Source: an uncultured Collinsella sp.
GTDB lineage: Bacteria > Actinomycetota > Coriobacteriia > Coriobacteriales > Coriobacteriaceae
Direction: 5' to 3'
DNA length: 64,000 nt
Assembly: GCA_958413895.1 (NCBI GenBank)
Contig: CATYVQ010000001.1
Location: forward strand, 124,001-188,000
Shown: positions 1 through 8,846 of the stretch, piece after piece
Layout: the number at the start of each line of letters is the position of its first letter
Numbering within the stretch: position 1 is the stretch's first letter
Notes under the pieces: model-generated
Told to the model about the DNA's origin: nothing
The model's input: only the letters and a program-made list of their open reading frames with translations
The model's database searches: none
Position numbers and translations under genes: made by a program

Positions 1-520
1 AGCGATCAAGCATGATGGCCGAATACGCAATGGCAAATGGCTTTAAAAACTCGGAAGGCTGGAACTGAATACCGGCGATGTTGAGCCAGCGCGTGGCGCC
101 ACGGCTGCCGCTGCCCACCAAGAACACCAGAAGCAGTAGCCCTATCATGCCGATAAGGAAGATCCTGAGCACGTCTTCCCCAAACCAACTGTCCGGCAAG
201 ATGCGCACGATGGCGACCATAGCCAGCACGCCAACTCCGGCAAACGCGGCTTGTCGAAACAGAAAAAACGTCGCCGAGCCATTCTCGTGCAGCGCCTCGA
301 CCGAAGACGCCGAGTACACCATCAGCAGGCCAAAGCATACCAAGGTAAACAGGCAGGCCATGAATATCAAACGGGGGCGCATGATACGGGCGGGAACGCC
401 GGCAATATAGCGTTCGCTAAACGACTGCCCGCCGCGGCTGGAACGCGGTGTGCTGCGCCGCGAGGAAGCACGGTCCGAGTCGGGCCTCCTCATACCTTGT
501 CGGGGGCTCTCCTCTCTCAC
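1..520 (-). CDS. ftsW: Cell division SEDS glycosyltransferase FtsW, N-terminal part (cut by window edge)
   Basis: Lipid II polymerase of the divisome, working with the transpeptidase FtsI at the septal membrane. About 173 residues are visible: a basic, Ser/Arg-rich cytoplasmic tail of about 45 residues, three membrane segments, and the SEDS signature RWLNIAGIQFQPSE before the edge. The dcw context favours FtsW over RodA. I chose the GTG at 520 because AGGGG lies 6 nt upstream; an in-frame ATG at 493 is possible but its GAGGAG is 15 nt away. Only 8 bp separate it from murD, so it is the last visible gene of the cluster. The C-terminal two thirds lie outside the window. Confidence 0.9.
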   Translation of the reverse strand, partial: MREESPRQGMRRPDSDRASSRRSTPRSSRGGQSFSERYIAGVPARIMRPRLIFMACLFTLVCFGLLMVYSASSVEALHENGSATFFLFRQAAFAGVGVLAMVAIVRILPDSWFGEDVLRIFLIGMIGLLLLVFLVGSGSRGATRWLNIAGIQFQPSEFLKPFAIAYSAIMLDR

Positions 521-528
521 CGCAACCC

Positions 529-1935
529 CTATTCCATTTGTGATTTCGCTGTAGCGGCAAGCTGGGCCACGTAGTCCTTAAACACGCGGCCGCGCTCCTC
601 ATAGCCCGAGAACTCATCGAACGAAGAGCAGGCAGGAGAAAGTAAGATCACGTCACCACGGCTTGACAGCGAACGGGCGACGTCCACGGCGTCGCGCAGG
701 TCATCCGCCTGGGCGATATCCACATCGCCATCGACATCGGCCTCGTCCATAGCGGCGGTGAAGCGCTCGCGCGCATCGCCAAAGCAGACGACCGAGCGCA
801 CGTTGTCCATAACGACGCGCGCGAAGTCCGTGAGCGGCGTGCCCTTATCGTGGCCGCCGAGCAGCAAGATCACGTCGTCATCGGGAAATGCCGTCAGTGC
901 CTTCTCGACCGCATCGGTGTTGGTCGCCTTGGAATCGTTGACGTAGCGCACGCCGTCAATCTCGCCACACGGCTCCACGCGGTGCTCGAGCGGCTGGAAC
1001 GAGGCAAGACCGCGGCAGACACCATCGACATCGGCACCGACCGCCAAGGCAGCCGTGGCAGCGCACAGGGCATTGATAACATTGTGATGGCCCGAGATCT
1101 TGAGCTCGGATGTAGCGATGAGCGGGGTCTCGACACCCTTCAGACGCACGATCATCTTGCCATCGCGCACAAAGGCGGCATCCTCGCCCTCAGGCTCGTC
1201 AAAGGCAACCTTGCAGATGCGACGACCCGGCGTGTAGATGTACTCATCGAACTCGTGAATGCCGGCGTCTTCGACGTCAACAACCGCCAGATCGTCATCG
1301 ACCATATTGTCGAACAGTTTGACCTTGGCAAGCGCATAGTTCCTATGGCTCTTATGCCAGCCCAAGTGGTCGGGAGTGATGTTGAGCAGCACCGCCACTC
1401 GAGGGTGGAGCTCGGTGGTCGTAGCAATCTGATAGCTCGAGAGCTCAGCCACAAACCACTCGTTGTGGGCTCGGCCGTCAATCTCGTTGACCGGCGGCTC
1501 GCCGATGTTGCCGACGGCTACGCTGGCCTCGCCGGCAGCCTTGAGCAGATAATCCGTCAGCGACGTGGTGGTCGTCTTGCCGTTGGTGCCCGTGATGGCA
1601 ATCCAGTTATCGGGCGACAGGCGATAGGCAAACTCGGGCTCGCCCATAATCTGGGCGGCATGATCGCGCCCGGCCTTAAAGAAGCCCGAAAACTCCGAGA
1701 TGCCCGGGCACGTCACGCATACGTCATAGGCGCCCTCGACCTGTTCGGTCCCATAGACAAACGACGCACCAGCAGCCTCGAGCGCACGCGCGGCGTCATT
1801 GGGCTCAGAGGTGCCGCCGCCATACACGGTAACGGCGCTTACGCGCTCGGGATGTGCCAGCGCCCAGCGGGCGACATCGAGACCGGATTTGCCCTGACCC
1901 AAAACGAGCAGGCTAAAGACATCAGCAAGAGGCAT
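529..1935 (-). CDS. murD: UDP-N-acetylmuramoyl-L-alanine--D-glutamate ligase
   Basis: ATP-dependent cytoplasmic ligase adding D-Glu to UDP-MurNAc-L-Ala. It is 468 residues, a normal length for MurD. The N-terminal nucleotide-binding fold has GQGKSG near residues 13-18, the P-loop GTNGKTTTT lies at about 116-124, and the Mur ligase centre and C-terminal domain follow (LEHRVEPCGEIDGVRYVNDSKATN, LLLGGHDKG). It sits between mraY (9 bp upstream) and ftsW, as in classical dcw clusters, and is surely cotranscribed with both. Nothing unusual was seen. Confidence 0.96.
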   Translation of the reverse strand: MPLADVFSLLVLGQGKSGLDVARWALAHPERVSAVTVYGGGTSEPNDAARALEAAGASFVYGTEQVEGAYDVCVTCPGISEFSGFFKAGRDHAAQIMGEPEFAYRLSPDNWIAITGTNGKTTTTSLTDYLLKAAGEASVAVGNIGEPPVNEIDGRAHNEWFVAELSSYQIATTTELHPRVAVLLNITPDHLGWHKSHRNYALAKVKLFDNMVDDDLAVVDVEDAGIHEFDEYIYTPGRRICKVAFDEPEGEDAAFVRDGKMIVRLKGVETPLIATSELKISGHHNVINALCAATAALAVGADVDGVCRGLASFQPLEHRVEPCGEIDGVRYVNDSKATNTDAVEKALTAFPDDDVILLLGGHDKGTPLTDFARVVMDNVRSVVCFGDARERFTAAMDEADVDGDVDIAQADDLRDAVDVARSLSSRGDVILLSPACSSFDEFSGYEERGRVFKDYVAQLAATAKSQME

Positions 1936-1944
1936 GAAAGACCA

Positions 1945-2964
1945 CTATCCCAACTGGAAGAACAAAGCAAGGCCAACGGCACCAAAGGCCGCAGCGATAA
2001 TCCAAAAACGGATGACGACCTTGGTCTCGGCCCAGCCCTTCTTTTCGAAATGATGATGGATGGGCGCCATAAGGAAGACGCGCTTGTGCGTAAAGTGGAA
2101 GTAGACAACCTGAATCATGACCGACAGGGTCTCAACGATAAACAGGCCGCCGATGATGAGGGAGACGACCTCGGTGTTGGTCATGATGGACGTGCAGGCA
2201 AACGCGGCGCCCAGGGCAAGCGAGCCGGTATCGCCCATAAAGATGCTCGCCGGATAGCAGTTGAACCACAGAAAGCCCAAGCAGGCACCGGCACACGCGG
2301 TGCAGAAAATGGACAGGTTCACGTCTCCGTGCAAAAACGCCATCGCAGCCATGGCGAGCATGGCGATCATAGAGGTGCCGCCAGCAAGACCGTCAAGGCC
2401 ATCGGTCAGGTTCACGGCATTAGAAAGACCGGCGATCATCAGCCAGCAAAAGACAATGTAGAGCCACGGGAATGAAAGGCCGCAGATAGTGGTCGAAAGA
2501 ACACCGAGGTCAATCGTCAGGCCGCCGGGAAAACGAATCTCGGGGGCGACGCCGCACCAGTTAACGGCAAGTACCGTAAAGGTGACACAGATAATGGTTA
2601 GACCGATCATCTTGGCATGAGGCGTCAGACCGAGCGAGCGCCCATGCGTAACGGAGGTCAGGTCGTCAATCAGGCCCAGCACGCCGGTCGCCAGCGTGGC
2701 GAGCAGCACGAGCACGAGCTCGGTGGTGAGCTTGCCCATCAGCAGGCAGGTCAGCGAGATCGCGACGAGGATGACAACGCCACCCATGGTGGGCGTTCCC
2801 TGCTTAACCAAATGACGCTTGGGGCCGTCGGCACGAACCTGCTGGCCGATACCCTCGACCTTAAGCAGCTTGATCCACCACGGCATGAGCAGCAGCGCAA
2901 TGGCAGCGGCGATGCCAAGCCCCAAAAAAGCCTGATACGTTGGATACGAGGGATTGCCGAACAT
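1945..2964 (-). CDS. mraY: Phospho-N-acetylmuramoyl-pentapeptide-transferase
   Basis: Polytopic membrane enzyme that transfers phospho-MurNAc-pentapeptide to undecaprenyl phosphate, giving lipid I. It is 339 residues and almost entirely hydrophobic segments. Family signatures are in order: GTPTMGG (about 57-62), LIDD (about 98-101), NAVNLTDGLDGLAGG (about 182-196), FMGDTGSLALG (about 242-252) and the PIHHHFEKKGW loop near the C-terminus. Only 3 bp separate it from the murF stop codon, so the genes are translationally linked. Confidence 0.97.
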   Translation of the reverse strand: MFGNPSYPTYQAFLGLGIAAAIALLLMPWWIKLLKVEGIGQQVRADGPKRHLVKQGTPTMGGVVILVAISLTCLLMGKLTTELVLVLLATLATGVLGLIDDLTSVTHGRSLGLTPHAKMIGLTIICVTFTVLAVNWCGVAPEIRFPGGLTIDLGVLSTTICGLSFPWLYIVFCWLMIAGLSNAVNLTDGLDGLAGGTSMIAMLAMAAMAFLHGDVNLSIFCTACAGACLGFLWFNCYPASIFMGDTGSLALGAAFACTSIMTNTEVVSLIIGGLFIVETLSVMIQVVYFHFTHKRVFLMAPIHHHFEKKGWAETKVVIRFWIIAAAFGAVGLALFFQLG

Positions 2965-2967
2965 GGG

Positions 2968-4392
2968 CTAGCACACACCTTCCACAAAGCGGTCGAGCTC
3001 AACAAAGCGGGAACCCTTGACCAGTACAACATCATGTTTTTCAAGCGCGCCGCCCATGCGGTCGAGCACCTGCTGATAATCGGAGAACACCTGGATGCGG
3101 TCCTCGTCCATACCCATCATGCGCGCGGCATCGGCCATAAGCTGGGCCAGCTCACCACCCACGCACGCCAGCATGTCGAGCTTCTTGGCGGCGGCATAGG
3201 CGCCCACGAGCTCATGCATGCGAGGAGCCTCATCGCCCATCTCGCCCATCTCGCCCAGGATCGCCATGCGAGACCCCGTGCACGAAAGCGAGCACAGCAG
3301 ATCGAGGCCAGCAGCCATCGATTCGGCACTGGCGTTGTAGGAATCGTCAATGACGCGGGCACCGCTCTTGGCGCGCTTGATCTCCTGGCGGTGACCGGTG
3401 ATCGTGAGGCCCCTAAAGGCAGCATCGATCTGCTCGGGCGTCACGCCCAGGCGATAGGCAACCGCGGCGGCCTTAACGGCATTAGGAACGGACTGCACGC
3501 CGGGGATGGCAAGCATGGTATCGATCGTCTCACCCTGGCCAAAATCGAGCGTAAAGACCGGACGGCCCTCGTCATCAACTCGAATGTCGCGGGCACGGAC
3601 CTCATCATCGTCCGAAACGCCGGCCAGCATCACGTCGATACCAGCAGGCTGGGCGAACGTATCGCGAATGAACGGCGTAAAGTCGTCCTCGCCGCCCAAA
3701 ACCAGCAGCGGCAAGAAGTCGCCGGCGGCGCACATACCCTGGACAATCTCGGCCTTAGCGCGGGCGATGTTCTCGCGGCTACCCAAAATGCCGATATGAG
3801 AGGTGCCGATCTTGCTCACGATGGCAAGGTTGGGATTGGCGGACTGGGACAGGCGCTCGATCTCGTGGAAATGGTTCATGCCCATCTCGAGCACCAGGAC
3901 CTCGGTATCGGCCGGAGCGGAAAGCACCGTGAGCGGCATGCCGATCAGGTTATTGAAATTGCCCTTGGTGGCCCAGACACGATAGCGCTTGGCGAGCACA
4001 GCGGCGAGCACGTCCTTGGTCGTCGTCTTGCCGATGGAACCGGTAATGCCAACGACCAGGCAGCCAAGCTCCAGACGGTACGCGTGCGCCAAACGCAGCA
4101 GAAACTCCTCGGGATCATCGGTCAGCAAGATGGCACAGCCTTTGTCCTGCGCCAGCGAGACCAGCTCGGCCTCGGGCTCACGCGTCATCACGACGGCGCC
4201 GGCACCCGACTGGACGGCACGGGAAGCAAAATCATTGCCGTCGACGTTTTCACCGGGAAAGGCGACGAAAATCGTCCCTTCCTCGACCTGACGCGAGTCG
4301 ATAACGCACCCGCGGCATACCCGATCGGCTTCTCCCGTCACGGTTCGGGCCCCTGTTGCGGCCGCGAGGTTGTTGACGGCGATCTCTATCAT
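2968..4392 (-). CDS. murF: UDP-N-acetylmuramoyl-tripeptide--D-alanyl-D-alanine ligase
   Basis: Adds D-Ala-D-Ala to the UDP-MurNAc-tripeptide in the cytoplasm. It is 474 residues with an N-terminal MurF substrate domain, P-loop GSIGKTTT at about 118-125, and the VIDDSYNASAESM motif typical of MurF. The ATG at 4392 has GGGGAG 5 nt upstream. The gene that normally precedes murF, murE, is absent: 127 bp without coding potential separate murF from ftsI. The third residue of the stem peptide must therefore be added by a murE product encoded elsewhere. Confidence 0.96.
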   Translation of the reverse strand: MIEIAVNNLAAATGARTVTGEADRVCRGCVIDSRQVEEGTIFVAFPGENVDGNDFASRAVQSGAGAVVMTREPEAELVSLAQDKGCAILLTDDPEEFLLRLAHAYRLELGCLVVGITGSIGKTTTKDVLAAVLAKRYRVWATKGNFNNLIGMPLTVLSAPADTEVLVLEMGMNHFHEIERLSQSANPNLAIVSKIGTSHIGILGSRENIARAKAEIVQGMCAAGDFLPLLVLGGEDDFTPFIRDTFAQPAGIDVMLAGVSDDDEVRARDIRVDDEGRPVFTLDFGQGETIDTMLAIPGVQSVPNAVKAAAVAYRLGVTPEQIDAAFRGLTITGHRQEIKRAKSGARVIDDSYNASAESMAAGLDLLCSLSCTGSRMAILGEMGEMGDEAPRMHELVGAYAAAKKLDMLACVGGELAQLMADAARMMGMDEDRIQVFSDYQQVLDRMGGALEKHDVVLVKGSRFVELDRFVEGVC

Positions 4393-4519
4393 TGCAGCTC
4401 CCCTGTAAACCTAATAATGCTATCGGCGTATTGTATCCCAGCGCCGCGCATGCGTGGTGCAGGGCATGTGAACACCCCTCATATGGGACAACAAACCACG
4501 CCCCAAAGATTGTAACCCC

Positions 4520-6385
4520 CTACCTCGTGTGCGGAATACCCAGCACGTCGAGTGCGTTGGCCATAATGGACTGGAACGGCACCGCAGCGGCATCTGAGCC
4601 GCTCGGCGTTCCGTCGAGCGTGATATAGCACAGCACCTTAGGCGATTGTGCCGGCGCAAAGCCCATAAAGGACGACATGTAGTTCTCCTTGAGGTAGCCA
4701 CCGTTCTCGTCGGCTCGTTCGGCCGTACCGGTCTTACCCGCCACGTCATAGCCATCAACCGCGCCGCCAACGCCCGTTCCCTCGGACACGACCGTCTGCA
4801 TGCACGATGTCACCTGGGATGCGGCGTCCTCCGAAATCGCGCGCTCGCCTTCACCCCAGTCCTTCTCGTCGCCTTTGCTGGACTTATAGAAGTGCGGGGT
4901 CATCATCACGCCGCCGTTGGCGATGCCGCCCACGGCACGTGCGATCTCTATCGGCGAGACGGACAGCGCCTGTCCAAAGCTCATCGAGCCCAGCGTGGCG
5001 CCGTCATACTGGTCACGCTCCTTGACGATGCCCAGGCTCTCGCCCGGAAAATCGACGCCGGAGCTGTGACCGATGCCCCACTTGTCCACATAGGCGGCAA
5101 AGTCGTCGGCACCGATCTTGCGCCCCACCAGGACAAAGCCCACGTTGGACGAACGGCGCATCATCTCGCGCACATCCATGGTCATGGCATAGTCGCGCTT
5201 GTCGGCATCGGTGACGGTATCGTCGCCCACCTTGATGCTCGCCGGCACCTCAAACGACGTACTCGATCGCACGACGCCCAAGTCGAAGCCGGCGCCCGCC
5301 ACGAGCGTCTTAAAGACCGAGCCGGGCTCGTAGGCGTCGGTGACCAGGCGCAGGTTCATATCCTCGGTCTTGGCGTTTTCCAGATCGGTCTGGTCGTAGG
5401 TCGGATACGAGCAGGCTGCCAAGATCTCGCCTGTCGTAGGATCGGTGACCAGCGCAGAGCCGTTCTTGGCCTTAGTCTTCTCAACTGCCTCTGCCAGGGC
5501 ATCCTCGGCCGCACGCTGGATATTGACGTCGAGCGTCATCACGATATCAACGCCGTCGACCGCAGCCACCTTTTTATAGGCACCGCCCGCGATATAGCTG
5601 CCGTCCCTCGCACGCTCGCGTACGAGAGAACCGTTCGTGCCGGTCAGAAGCTTGTTGTACTGCTTTTCGAGGCCCGTCAAGCCTTCGTTGTCTACATTCA
5701 CTACACCCAGCACCTGCGATGCCAGATTGCCGTATGGATATACGCGCTTCATGGCCTGCTCAAAAAGCACGCCGGGCAGGTTCTTCTTCTCCAGCGCCGC
5801 AGCATCGTCTTCGTCCACCTGGCGCTTGACATACACCCAGGTTCCATCGGACTCAACGAGCTTGCGACAGGTCTTTTTATCGATTCCAGTTGCCTTGACC
5901 AGCGCCGACACCGTCTTGTCAACATCCTCGACAAGCTGCGGGTTCACGGCGATGTTGCGACATTCGACCGACGACGCCAGCACGTTACCGTTGCGGTCGT
6001 AGATGGTGCCGCGTTTGGCATAGAGGGTCTGCGCAAGCAGGCGGCGTGCATCGGCACGCTCGCGCAGTTTATCGGCTTCGACAATTTGATAGTCGGCAAG
6101 GCGAAAGACGCCCAAGCCCAAGCCAAGCCCGATGAAGCCCATGACGGCTTTGCGGCGAGGCAGAGGCGCGCCTGTGAGCCATTCGGTCGACGAACTCTTG
6201 CGCGACCTGGTGTTATGCACTTGAGGGCCGCCCGAGCCGCGAAGTCGCGACGCCGGGTCGTTGCCACGGGACTGCCCGGCGTTGTAAGATTGCCGACCCG
6301 TTCCTTGATAACCAGAACGTCCCCGCGACGAGGGACGTCCAGAACCGCGGCCCCCATCGGAACCGCGGCGATAGTCATTTGTCAT
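4520..6385 (-). CDS. ftsI: Septal peptidoglycan transpeptidase (class B PBP, FtsI/PBP3 type)
   Basis: Monofunctional D,D-transpeptidase crosslinking septal peptidoglycan together with FtsW. It is 621 residues: a disordered Gly/Arg/Ser-rich cytoplasmic tail (1-75), one membrane anchor (about 80-102), a PBP dimerisation domain, and a transpeptidase domain with SVFK at 356-359 (nucleophile Ser356), SSN at 412-414 and KTG at 551-553. All three catalytic motifs are intact. The long basic low-complexity N-terminus is typical of actinobacterial FtsI and may bind partners (inference). It lies 17 bp after the FtsL-like gene in the same operon. Confidence 0.94.
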   Translation of the reverse strand: MTNDYRRGSDGGRGSGRPSSRGRSGYQGTGRQSYNAGQSRGNDPASRLRGSGGPQVHNTRSRKSSSTEWLTGAPLPRRKAVMGFIGLGLGLGVFRLADYQIVEADKLRERADARRLLAQTLYAKRGTIYDRNGNVLASSVECRNIAVNPQLVEDVDKTVSALVKATGIDKKTCRKLVESDGTWVYVKRQVDEDDAAALEKKNLPGVLFEQAMKRVYPYGNLASQVLGVVNVDNEGLTGLEKQYNKLLTGTNGSLVRERARDGSYIAGGAYKKVAAVDGVDIVMTLDVNIQRAAEDALAEAVEKTKAKNGSALVTDPTTGEILAACSYPTYDQTDLENAKTEDMNLRLVTDAYEPGSVFKTLVAGAGFDLGVVRSSTSFEVPASIKVGDDTVTDADKRDYAMTMDVREMMRRSSNVGFVLVGRKIGADDFAAYVDKWGIGHSSGVDFPGESLGIVKERDQYDGATLGSMSFGQALSVSPIEIARAVGGIANGGVMMTPHFYKSSKGDEKDWGEGERAISEDAASQVTSCMQTVVSEGTGVGGAVDGYDVAGKTGTAERADENGGYLKENYMSSFMGFAPAQSPKVLCYITLDGTPSGSDAAAVPFQSIMANALDVLGIPHTR

Positions 6386-6402
6386 ACTCAGCTACCGTCT
6401 TG

Positions 6403-6873
6403 CTACTGAGCGGTCGCGGTCGCGTTGGCGCCCGCGGCTGCATCCTGCGAAAAGTCAAGTGTAACGCTCTCGCTGGGCTCCACCATGCCATAAGCGCCCG
6501 CAAGGTCGCGAATGCGCGTGTCGGCGCCATAGACCGAATGCATGACCTCCAGGTCGGAGCTCTCATCGGTCGCCTTTTCGAGCGTGCTGGTAAGCTCGGC
6601 GTTGCTGTTGAGCACCTGGGCCGTAACGCCGGCGAGCGCCACGCGGGCGACGCCGATCGTCATGAAGATAGCCGCAATGATGCAAAACGTTTTAAGAACG
6701 CTCATGAAAACCGGGCTTACCGCCTGGTTTGCCTGACGGCCCGCGCCCGTGTAGACATCAAAGCGCGGCGTGCGCTGCTCACGGGGAGCAACGGGGGCCT
6801 GCGGCGTCTCACGATAGGCGGGCATGGCGTTCATATCATAGGCGAGTGCTGCGCTTGAAGTGTTGTAGCCCAT
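6403..6873 (-). CDS. ftsL: FtsL-like divisome protein
   Basis: Small bitopic membrane protein of 156 residues between rsmH and ftsI, exactly where ftsL lies in dcw clusters. It has a cytoplasmic tail of about 57 residues, one membrane helix (about 58-82), then a short extracytoplasmic region with a possible coiled coil (about 83-130) and an Ala/Thr-rich end. FtsL proteins diverge too far to be recognised by sequence alone, so the call rests on position, size and topology. The start at 6873 has GGGAGG 9 nt upstream. Confidence 0.75.
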   Translation of the reverse strand: MGYNTSSAALAYDMNAMPAYRETPQAPVAPREQRTPRFDVYTGAGRQANQAVSPVFMSVLKTFCIIAAIFMTIGVARVALAGVTAQVLNSNAELTSTLEKATDESSDLEVMHSVYGADTRIRDLAGAYGMVEPSESVTLDFSQDAAAGANATATAQ

Positions 6874-6963
6874 GATATGCCGCCTCCCATCCCGAGTACG
6901 TTGGTAGTGTGTTTAAGCTTCGTTTATGGTGCGAGCGGGAGGTCCAATATCGCGCGGTCGCGC

Positions 6964-7929
6964 CTACAGACGCTGCGCCACGCGGATTTTGGCTGATCTC
7001 GCCCGAGGGTTGCGCTCAACCTCATCAGGCTGGGCAACCAAGGGTTTGCGGGTGATGACCTTGAGTATCGGCACGTTGCCGCACACGCACACCGGAATCT
7101 CCGGCGGACACGTGCACCCCTGGCTCATCTCCTTAAAGTGGTTCTTTACGATACGGTCCTCGAGCGAGTGATACGAGATGACGCAGATACGTCCGCCCGG
7201 GTTGAGCCACCTGGTGGCGGCATCAAGCCCTCGTTCGAGCACATCGAGCTCGTGATTAACCTCGATGCGAATGGCCTGGAAACTTTTCTTGGCCGGGTGT
7301 CCACCATGCCGACGAGCGGCAGCTGGGATACCCGCCTTGATGATCTCGACAAATTGGCCGGTGGTTTCGATCGGTTCTTGCTCGCGGCGGCGCACGATCT
7401 CGCGCGCGATCTGCGAGGCGAACTTCTCTTCGCCGTAGACGCGTAGAATCCGGGCGAGGTCGTGTTCGTTATAGGTGTTGATGACCTCAGCTGCGTTTAA
7501 GGTGTTATTACCCGGATCCATCCGCATGTCCAATGGGGCGTCCTCGTTATACGAAAAGCCCCTGCCAGGGATATCGAGTTGCGGTGACGAAACGCCCAAA
7601 TCGAACAGGAAGCCATCGACCCCGGGCACCTCGGCCGAGCAAAGCAGCTCGTCCAAGTCGCCGAAGTTGCCCTTCAGCAGCTGGTGCGGAACGCCGGGAA
7701 CCTCGCGGTCCAGACGGGCGCCAGCGGCCTCGAGGGCCATGTCGTCCTGATCGACGCCGAGCAAAAGGCCCGTCTCCCCCACCTGCGCGGCCATCTTTAC
7801 TGAATGGCCGGCACCGCCAAGGGTGCAATCGCAGACAACGGAGCCGCTCTTTAGCCGCAGCGACTCAAGCACTTCGCCGAGCATGACAGGTTCATGCCGA
7901 TATTCTTGTGTCAAGATCCCACGCTCCAT
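6964..7929 (-). CDS. rsmH: 16S rRNA (cytosine1402-N4)-methyltransferase
   Basis: SAM-dependent methylation of C1402 in the decoding centre of 16S rRNA. It is 321 residues, a usual length. The N-terminal HEPVMLGEVLESL leads into the SAM-binding loop CTLGGAGHS (about 35-43); FLFDLGVSSPQLD and the C-terminal SYHSLEDRIVKNHF are RsmH hallmarks. It is second gene of the dcw operon, 20 bp after mraZ. Confidence 0.96.
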   Translation of the reverse strand: MERGILTQEYRHEPVMLGEVLESLRLKSGSVVCDCTLGGAGHSVKMAAQVGETGLLLGVDQDDMALEAAGARLDREVPGVPHQLLKGNFGDLDELLCSAEVPGVDGFLFDLGVSSPQLDIPGRGFSYNEDAPLDMRMDPGNNTLNAAEVINTYNEHDLARILRVYGEEKFASQIAREIVRRREQEPIETTGQFVEIIKAGIPAAARRHGGHPAKKSFQAIRIEVNHELDVLERGLDAATRWLNPGGRICVISYHSLEDRIVKNHFKEMSQGCTCPPEIPVCVCGNVPILKVITRKPLVAQPDEVERNPRARSAKIRVAQRL

Positions 7930-7949
7930 CCGTTACCCGTGCCTTGCCC

Positions 7950-8384
7950 TTACGAGAAGAAGAGGTCCAGCAGGGCCTCATCGTCATCGTCCTCATCGGC
8001 CGCGGCGCGATCCCAAACCTCAAGGTGGTCGTAGTTGCCCACAACCGTGACCTCGCGGTCGAGGTTCGCCTGCTTGCGGAGAGACTCGGAAAGACCGATA
8101 CGACCGGCGCTGTCCACGTCCATCGACGTGGTGCGCTTGTTGATCGCCCTCATGAGCTTCTGGTCATTAATGTCACGCGGGTTAAAACCCTCGTGGCCCT
8201 CACGACCCGCGAAGAGTCCTTCGACCCACTTATCGAAGGCCTCGGCAGAGAACACGTACAGAGCATCGACATCCAGGGCTTTGAACACGCGAACGTGCTC
8301 TCCAAGCTCCTCGCGAAGGGGTGCAGGCAGGGACAGACGACCTTTTGCATCGAGATTGCGCTCGTATGCACCAGTCATTCCCAT
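7950..8384 (-). CDS. mraZ: Transcriptional regulator MraZ
   Basis: SpoVT/AbrB-fold DNA-binding protein and first gene of the dcw operon. It is 144 residues with two swapped-hairpin repeats, recognised from YERNLDAKGRLSLPAPLR at the start and SMDVDSAGRIGLSESLR in the second half; the C-terminus is acidic (DEDDDDEALLD). The ATG at 8384 has GGGGAGG 6 nt upstream. MraZ usually represses its own promoter through repeated TGGG-type sites, and such G-rich repeats are present upstream here. Confidence 0.95.
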   Translation of the reverse strand: MGMTGAYERNLDAKGRLSLPAPLREELGEHVRVFKALDVDALYVFSAEAFDKWVEGLFAGREGHEGFNPRDINDQKLMRAINKRTTSMDVDSAGRIGLSESLRKQANLDREVTVVGNYDHLEVWDRAAADEDDDDEALLDLFFS

Positions 8385-8452
8385 GTGCGCCCTCCCCTCG
8401 GTTACTCAGATGGCACGTACGCGGGGAACCACCCCGCCTGTCGACGTCATTA

Positions 8453-8481
8453 ATAATATGGGGAACCTCCCCATTTTTCAA
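8453..8481 (-). promoter_or_regulatory. Candidate mraZ/dcw promoter
   Basis: On the minus strand, TTGAAA (-35, 8481-8476) and TATTAT (-10, 8458-8453) are separated by exactly 17 bp. The spacer contains the inverted repeat TGGGGAGGTTCCCCA. This lies about 70 bp before mraZ and is the only good sigma70-like promoter seen ahead of the cluster. Confidence 0.7.
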
Positions 8482-8488
8482 CACCTTT

Positions 8489-8527
8489 CCCCACCCCTTC
8501 CCCCACCCCACCCCACCACTCCACCCA
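8489..8527 (-). promoter_or_regulatory. Tandem TGGGG repeats upstream of mraZ promoter (candidate MraZ sites)
   Basis: Minus-strand TGGGG occurs at 8489-8493, 8501-8505, 8506-8510 and 8511-8515, with a TGGG at 8524-8527, just upstream of the -35 box. Known MraZ operators are direct TGGGN repeats; their number and spacing differ here, so the assignment is inference. Confidence 0.5.
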
Positions 8528-8535
8528 CCATATAT

Positions 8536-8742
8536 TGCAAAACACCCCCAAGCATATGTTCGAAAACACAATATGTTGTGTTTACAGCAACGGCGGGATG
8601 CCACCTGTGGCACCCCGCCGTTCAACCTCAACCTTCAAGTTGACCTTGAGGCGATTTTTGCGTCCCTTTACATGCCGTTCACATCGCCCCCAAACTCCCC
8701 CACCCAAGGCACGTGCGGCCCACCACCGCGACGCCAAGTGGC
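8536..8742. other. Intergenic region with palindromes, no gene
   Basis: No credible ORF. It holds a 20-bp palindrome with AAACACAA/TTGTGTTT arms (8564-8583), a hairpin with arms AACGGCGGG and CCCGCCGTT (8589-8622) lacking a T-tract, and a CCTCAA/TTGAGG inverted repeat with 14 bp between the arms (8626-8651), similar in layout to MerR-family operators. The DNA is strongly strand-biased, with C and A on the plus strand. Confidence 0.5.
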
Positions 8743-8813
8743 GAAAAATGGGACGGGCCCCAGATTGCCCATGCGCGCGCAAAAGCACGCCGCGGCAATC
8801 TGGGGCCCGTCCC
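8743..8813 (-). terminator. Terminator of the pyrG-xerD unit
   Basis: A perfect 20-bp inverted repeat (8750-8769 and 8794-8813, arms beginning GGGACGGGCC) with a 24-nt loop is followed on the minus strand by ATTTTTC. It lies 34 bp past the xerD stop codon. Confidence 0.85.
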
Positions 8814-8846
8814 CAAATACCTATAAATATGCAGGACAGCAATGTG

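Noticed and set aside
850..2475. A 541-codon plus-strand frame across murD and mraY
   Set aside because: Antisense to two certain genes; no domain recognised.
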